Source: Flavicella sp965243265 (lineage in GTDB: Bacteria; Bacteroidota; Bacteroidia; Flavobacteriales; Flavobacteriaceae). From it: DNA of 64,000 nt. The notes below the pieces were generated by a model that searched no databases, was not told where the DNA came from, and saw nothing but the letters and a program-made list of their open reading frames with translations. Positions 61,340-64,000 of the stretch are shown here, one piece after another. A program made the position numbers and the translations under genes. Position 1 is the first letter of the stretch. Each line of letters opens with the position of its first letter. The stretch covers positions 310,001 to 374,000 of the forward strand of contig CBDEUL010000006.1 in NCBI GenBank assembly GCA_965243265.1. The letters run 5' to 3'.

Positions 61340-64000
61340 TTATTTTTTATAGTATTTCGCATACTTTACATAAGCTAAAGCTCCTATAATTGCTACTACT
61401 CCAACTGAATAATAAACAAAGCTTGGTGTTACTATTTTATCTCCGCTCGCATAAGAGTGTAAGCCTGATAAGTAAAAATTCACACCAAAATACGTCATCA
61501 TAATAGATGCAAATGCACATACTGATAATAGGTTATAAGTAAACCTACCTCTTAAACCTGGTACCAAACGCATATGTAACACAAAGGCATAAATCATAAT
61601 ACTAATTAACGCCCATGTTTCTTTTGGATCCCAACCCCAATAGCGTCCCCAACTTTCATTGGCCCACATTCCTCCTAAAAAGTTTCCTATAGTTAACATT
61701 ACCAAACCAACAGTTAATGACATTTCATTAATAATTGTCAATTCTTTTATAGTATTTGAAAGACGTTTCTTGTTTTTATTTGTTGTCAAAATCATTAACA
61801 ACAATGCTATAATTCCTAAAATCATTCCTAAAGCGAATGGCCCATAACTAGCTACAATAATAGCCACATGAATCATTAACCAATAGGAGTTTAATACTGG
61901 CTGTAAGTTTGCAATTTCAGGATCCATCCAATTCCAATGTGCAATCATCAAAATCATAGATGTCAAAAAAGCTGTTGCTGCAATCGTTAAAACCGATTTT
62001 CGTCCAAAGAGTAACCCAAATAACATTGTTGCCCAAGCCACATATATCATAGACTCATAAGCATTACTCCAAGGTGCATGTCCACTAATAAACCATCTTG
62101 CTCCTAAACCTGCTGTATGTGCTGCAAAAAATAAAAGTACAACTACTACAGCTATTTTTACAAGTGCGTTTATAACCTTACTTGTTTTAAATATTTGAAG
62201 TATTACTAATACAAATAATATTAAACCTACAAACATATAATTCATAAATAGCTTTTCAAATACATTGTATTTGTTGTATGCTATTTCAAACTTGATTTTG
62301 TCTTCTGATGGGTATACTGCTGCTCCAAACTTTTTTTGAAAGTTTTTTACCCCATCTAAAATATTTATTGCTTCTGTATAATCATTAGATCTTTTAGCAT
62401 CATAAAGTGTTTGAATATAGATAGGTAATATTTGTTTTACAAAAACAGAATCTACTCCTGTAAATTTTGCATTGTATAATTCTGGTTGAGAAACCCATGT
62501 ATTATTTGCATCATCTGGTATTGGGAAAATTCTTAAAATCCCTCCTCCAATTGCTGAATATAATAAACCAACTCGTTTGTCTACATTTATTACATCTTTT
62601 TCAAATTTACTCTTAACGGGGTTCTTTTGTGCTTGTTCTACATATGTACGAATCTTATAGTTCCCCTTCTGATCTATAAAATCCATTAAACTTGCATACT
62701 TAGCTTCTGAGGTTACATCTAAAATTTCTCTTAGCTTTGTATTTCCTCTTTCTAAATAAATTACTGGTACCTGAAACCAAAATCTTGGATTTTCTACAAT
62801 TGATATAAATACTTGATTTGCATCCAACCCCTTATAAGTATCCTTCTTACTTACTTTTCTTAACAACTGAGATGCAAATGTATGTACAGGCTTCATACGC
62901 CCACCTGCGTCTTGAATCACTAGACTACTAAATTCTTCTGCATGAATTTTATTTACAGCATTGGCTACTAATAGTGAATCAATTTGTGTTGAAGAAAGGT
63001 TTACAATATGATCTTCGTGTTGTTCTTCTTTAGATGTTTCTTGTGCAAAAACGCTTCCTCCAACTATTGAAAATAATACAAGTAAAAGTGTGGTTTTACT
63101 TCTCAGTTTCCTTAATTGATGTCTTAGTTGTGAAAAACGAGTACCTTTCATAAAAAGAATTAACATTAAACCTAAGTATAATAAGAAATAACCTATGTAT
63201 GTAATCTGTGTTCCCCAAAAATCGTGATTTACAGACAACCTTGTTTCTTCATATTGGGGTGTTATATTATAACTTGCTTGAAAGAAACGGTATCCTTTAT
63301 GGTCCAATATGTTATTCATAAAAATTCTAAAATCAAATGTTTCTTCTGGATCAATTACAATGATTTCACTTGCATAAGACATCGCACTTTCTGAACCTGG
63401 GTATTTATCTAACTGGAAATCATTCAATTTAATTTTGAACGGCAACTTCATTTCTTTTGCTCCATAGGCTACTCTAAAGTTTAAATCTCCTAAAGTAAAT
63501 TGTACTGGCGCATTCGTTGTATACTGCCCTCCTAAAACATCTATTTGCTTTGTTTCTCCCTTTGTTTTTACATTAAATCTTAATAAATCTTCTGGATGTT
63601 CGTCTTTATTACCTGAAATCACCTTCATCTCACCCTTTAGAGGCGGTTTTGGCACCACAAAACTTAATCCTGCAATATTATGTAATGTCAAGTATTTAAA
63701 TGTTTCTAAAGAGTCTTTTTGAATTGTTCCTCTCAATTGATCTGACATTCTCATAAAAGTTCCTTCAAAAAGGGATTCCATTTTCAATTCATCATTTTCT
63801 TCTTTGAAATTGATCAATGCATTTTTTTTATGTTCAAACCCGACTAAAACTCCATGAACATTTTCAACAGTTCCTTTTTTAATATAGTGGTCGTGACGGC
63901 TACCACTACTTGATTCTACAAAGTGTAAATACTCTTCCTTACTGCTTTCTGACTCTACAAAACTTGTAAAAGCATTAGGAATATACTCTAACATCTCAAA
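61340..64000 (-). CDS. ccsBA: Fused cytochrome c biogenesis protein CcsB-CcsA (5' end outside window)
   Basis: System II machinery that carries heme across the membrane and joins it to apocytochromes c. The ResB/CcsB part comes first (in-window residues 1-320, with membrane helices near 267-283 and 300-318), then a long periplasmic region. The CcsA part (about residues 600-884) has the tryptophan-rich heme site WANESWGRYWGWDPKETWA, and histidines in HTAGLGARWFISGHAPW, MIHVAII and FVLHMRL. The frame is open to the window edge (codons before ATG 63994 continue without stop), so the N-terminus and its first helices are missing. Confidence 0.93.
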   Translation of the reverse strand, partial: FEMLEYIPNAFTSFVESESSKEEYLHFVESSSGSRHDHYIKKGTVENVHGVLVGFEHKKNALINFKEENDELKMESLFEGTFMRMSDQLRGTIQKDSLETFKYLTLHNIAGLSFVVPKPPLKGEMKVISGNKDEHPEDLLRFNVKTKGETKQIDVLGGQYTTNAPVQFTLGDLNFRVAYGAKEMKLPFKIKLNDFQLDKYPGSESAMSYASEIIVIDPEETFDFRIFMNNILDHKGYRFFQASYNITPQYEETRLSVNHDFWGTQITYIGYFLLYLGLMLILFMKGTRFSQLRHQLRKLRSKTTLLLVLFSIVGGSVFAQETSKEEQHEDHIVNLSSTQIDSLLVANAVNKIHAEEFSSLVIQDAGGRMKPVHTFASQLLRKVSKKDTYKGLDANQVFISIVENPRFWFQVPVIYLERGNTKLREILDVTSEAKYASLMDFIDQKGNYKIRTYVEQAQKNPVKSKFEKDVINVDKRVGLLYSAIGGGILRIFPIPDDANNTWVSQPELYNAKFTGVDSVFVKQILPIYIQTLYDAKRSNDYTEAINILDGVKNFQKKFGAAVYPSEDKIKFEIAYNKYNVFEKLFMNYMFVGLILFVLVILQIFKTSKVINALVKIAVVVVLLFFAAHTAGLGARWFISGHAPWSNAYESMIYVAWATMLFGLLFGRKSVLTIAATAFLTSMILMIAHWNWMDPEIANLQPVLNSYWLMIHVAIIVASYGPFALGMILGIIALLLMILTTNKNKKRLSNTIKELTIINEMSLTVGLVMLTIGNFLGGMWANESWGRYWGWDPKETWALISIMIYAFVLHMRLVPGLRGRFTYNLLSVCAFASIMMTYFGVNFYLSGLHSYASGDKIVTPSFVYYSVGVVAIIGALAYVKYAKYYKK

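Overview
The window reads as chromosomal DNA of a marine-type Flavobacteriaceae (Bacteroidota). It is visibly A+T-rich. Promoters follow the Bacteroidota pattern (TTG, about 18-23 bases, TAnnTTTG) and genes show no consistent Shine-Dalgarno sites. The content is diagnostic: gldKLMN (gliding and type IX secretion), a type IX C-terminal sorting domain on a giant exported protein, a fused SecDF, the flavobacterial exosortase F pair, and a fused CcsB-CcsA protein. I cannot name genus or species from sequence alone.

Layout. 1-4.8 kb: 3' part of secDF, then hpt-adk-obgE. 4.8-8.2 kb: a TonB-C-like lipoprotein, a DUF456 membrane protein and lysS, plus two intergenic stretches that look like independent small RNA genes (about 5880-5985 minus, about 8080-8150 plus). 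8.2-11.2 kb: a minus-strand envelope cluster (lipoprotein, helical secreted protein, beta-barrel, trypsin-like PDZ protease). 11.3-14.4 kb: an AsmA-like giant and a small secreted helical protein. 14.5-18.2 kb: a minus-strand ABC-F / PLP enzyme / glucosaminidase cluster. 18.3-28.1 kb: DUF983 protein, FAD oxidoreductase, then gldN-M-L-K, a degenerate arginase-fold protein and topA. 28.4-34.9 kb: miaB, a sigma-54 activator without receiver domain, lptE, a TPR-like protein, secG, groES-groEL. 35-36 kb: xrtF and its partner. 36.1-43.2 kb: purH and the rod-shape operon mreBCD-mrdA-rodA.

43.4-55.6 kb is the accessory part: a 2225-residue CEMIP-like G8/beta-helix/PKD protein with a type IX sorting tail, a decayed IS3-family element, a secreted SGNH-type acetylesterase and an outer-membrane barrel. 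55.6-64 kb returns to housekeeping genes: tRNA-Ser(TGA), aroC, a Nudix hydrolase, ruvC, a flippase-like protein with a family 2 glycosyltransferase, an unlisted 44-residue membrane protein, a TPR protein and the cytochrome c maturation gene ccsBA, which runs out of the window.

How they work together: SecDF/SecG and GldKLMN form two consecutive export steps (inner membrane, then type IX outer-membrane passage), and the 2225-residue protein carries the signals for both. The most novel-looking items are the two putative small RNA genes, the arginase-fold protein that has lost half of its metal ligands beside gldK, the sigma-54-like promoter in front of groES, the XrtF pair and the CEMIP-like secreted giant with a repeated octamer upstream of its promoter.
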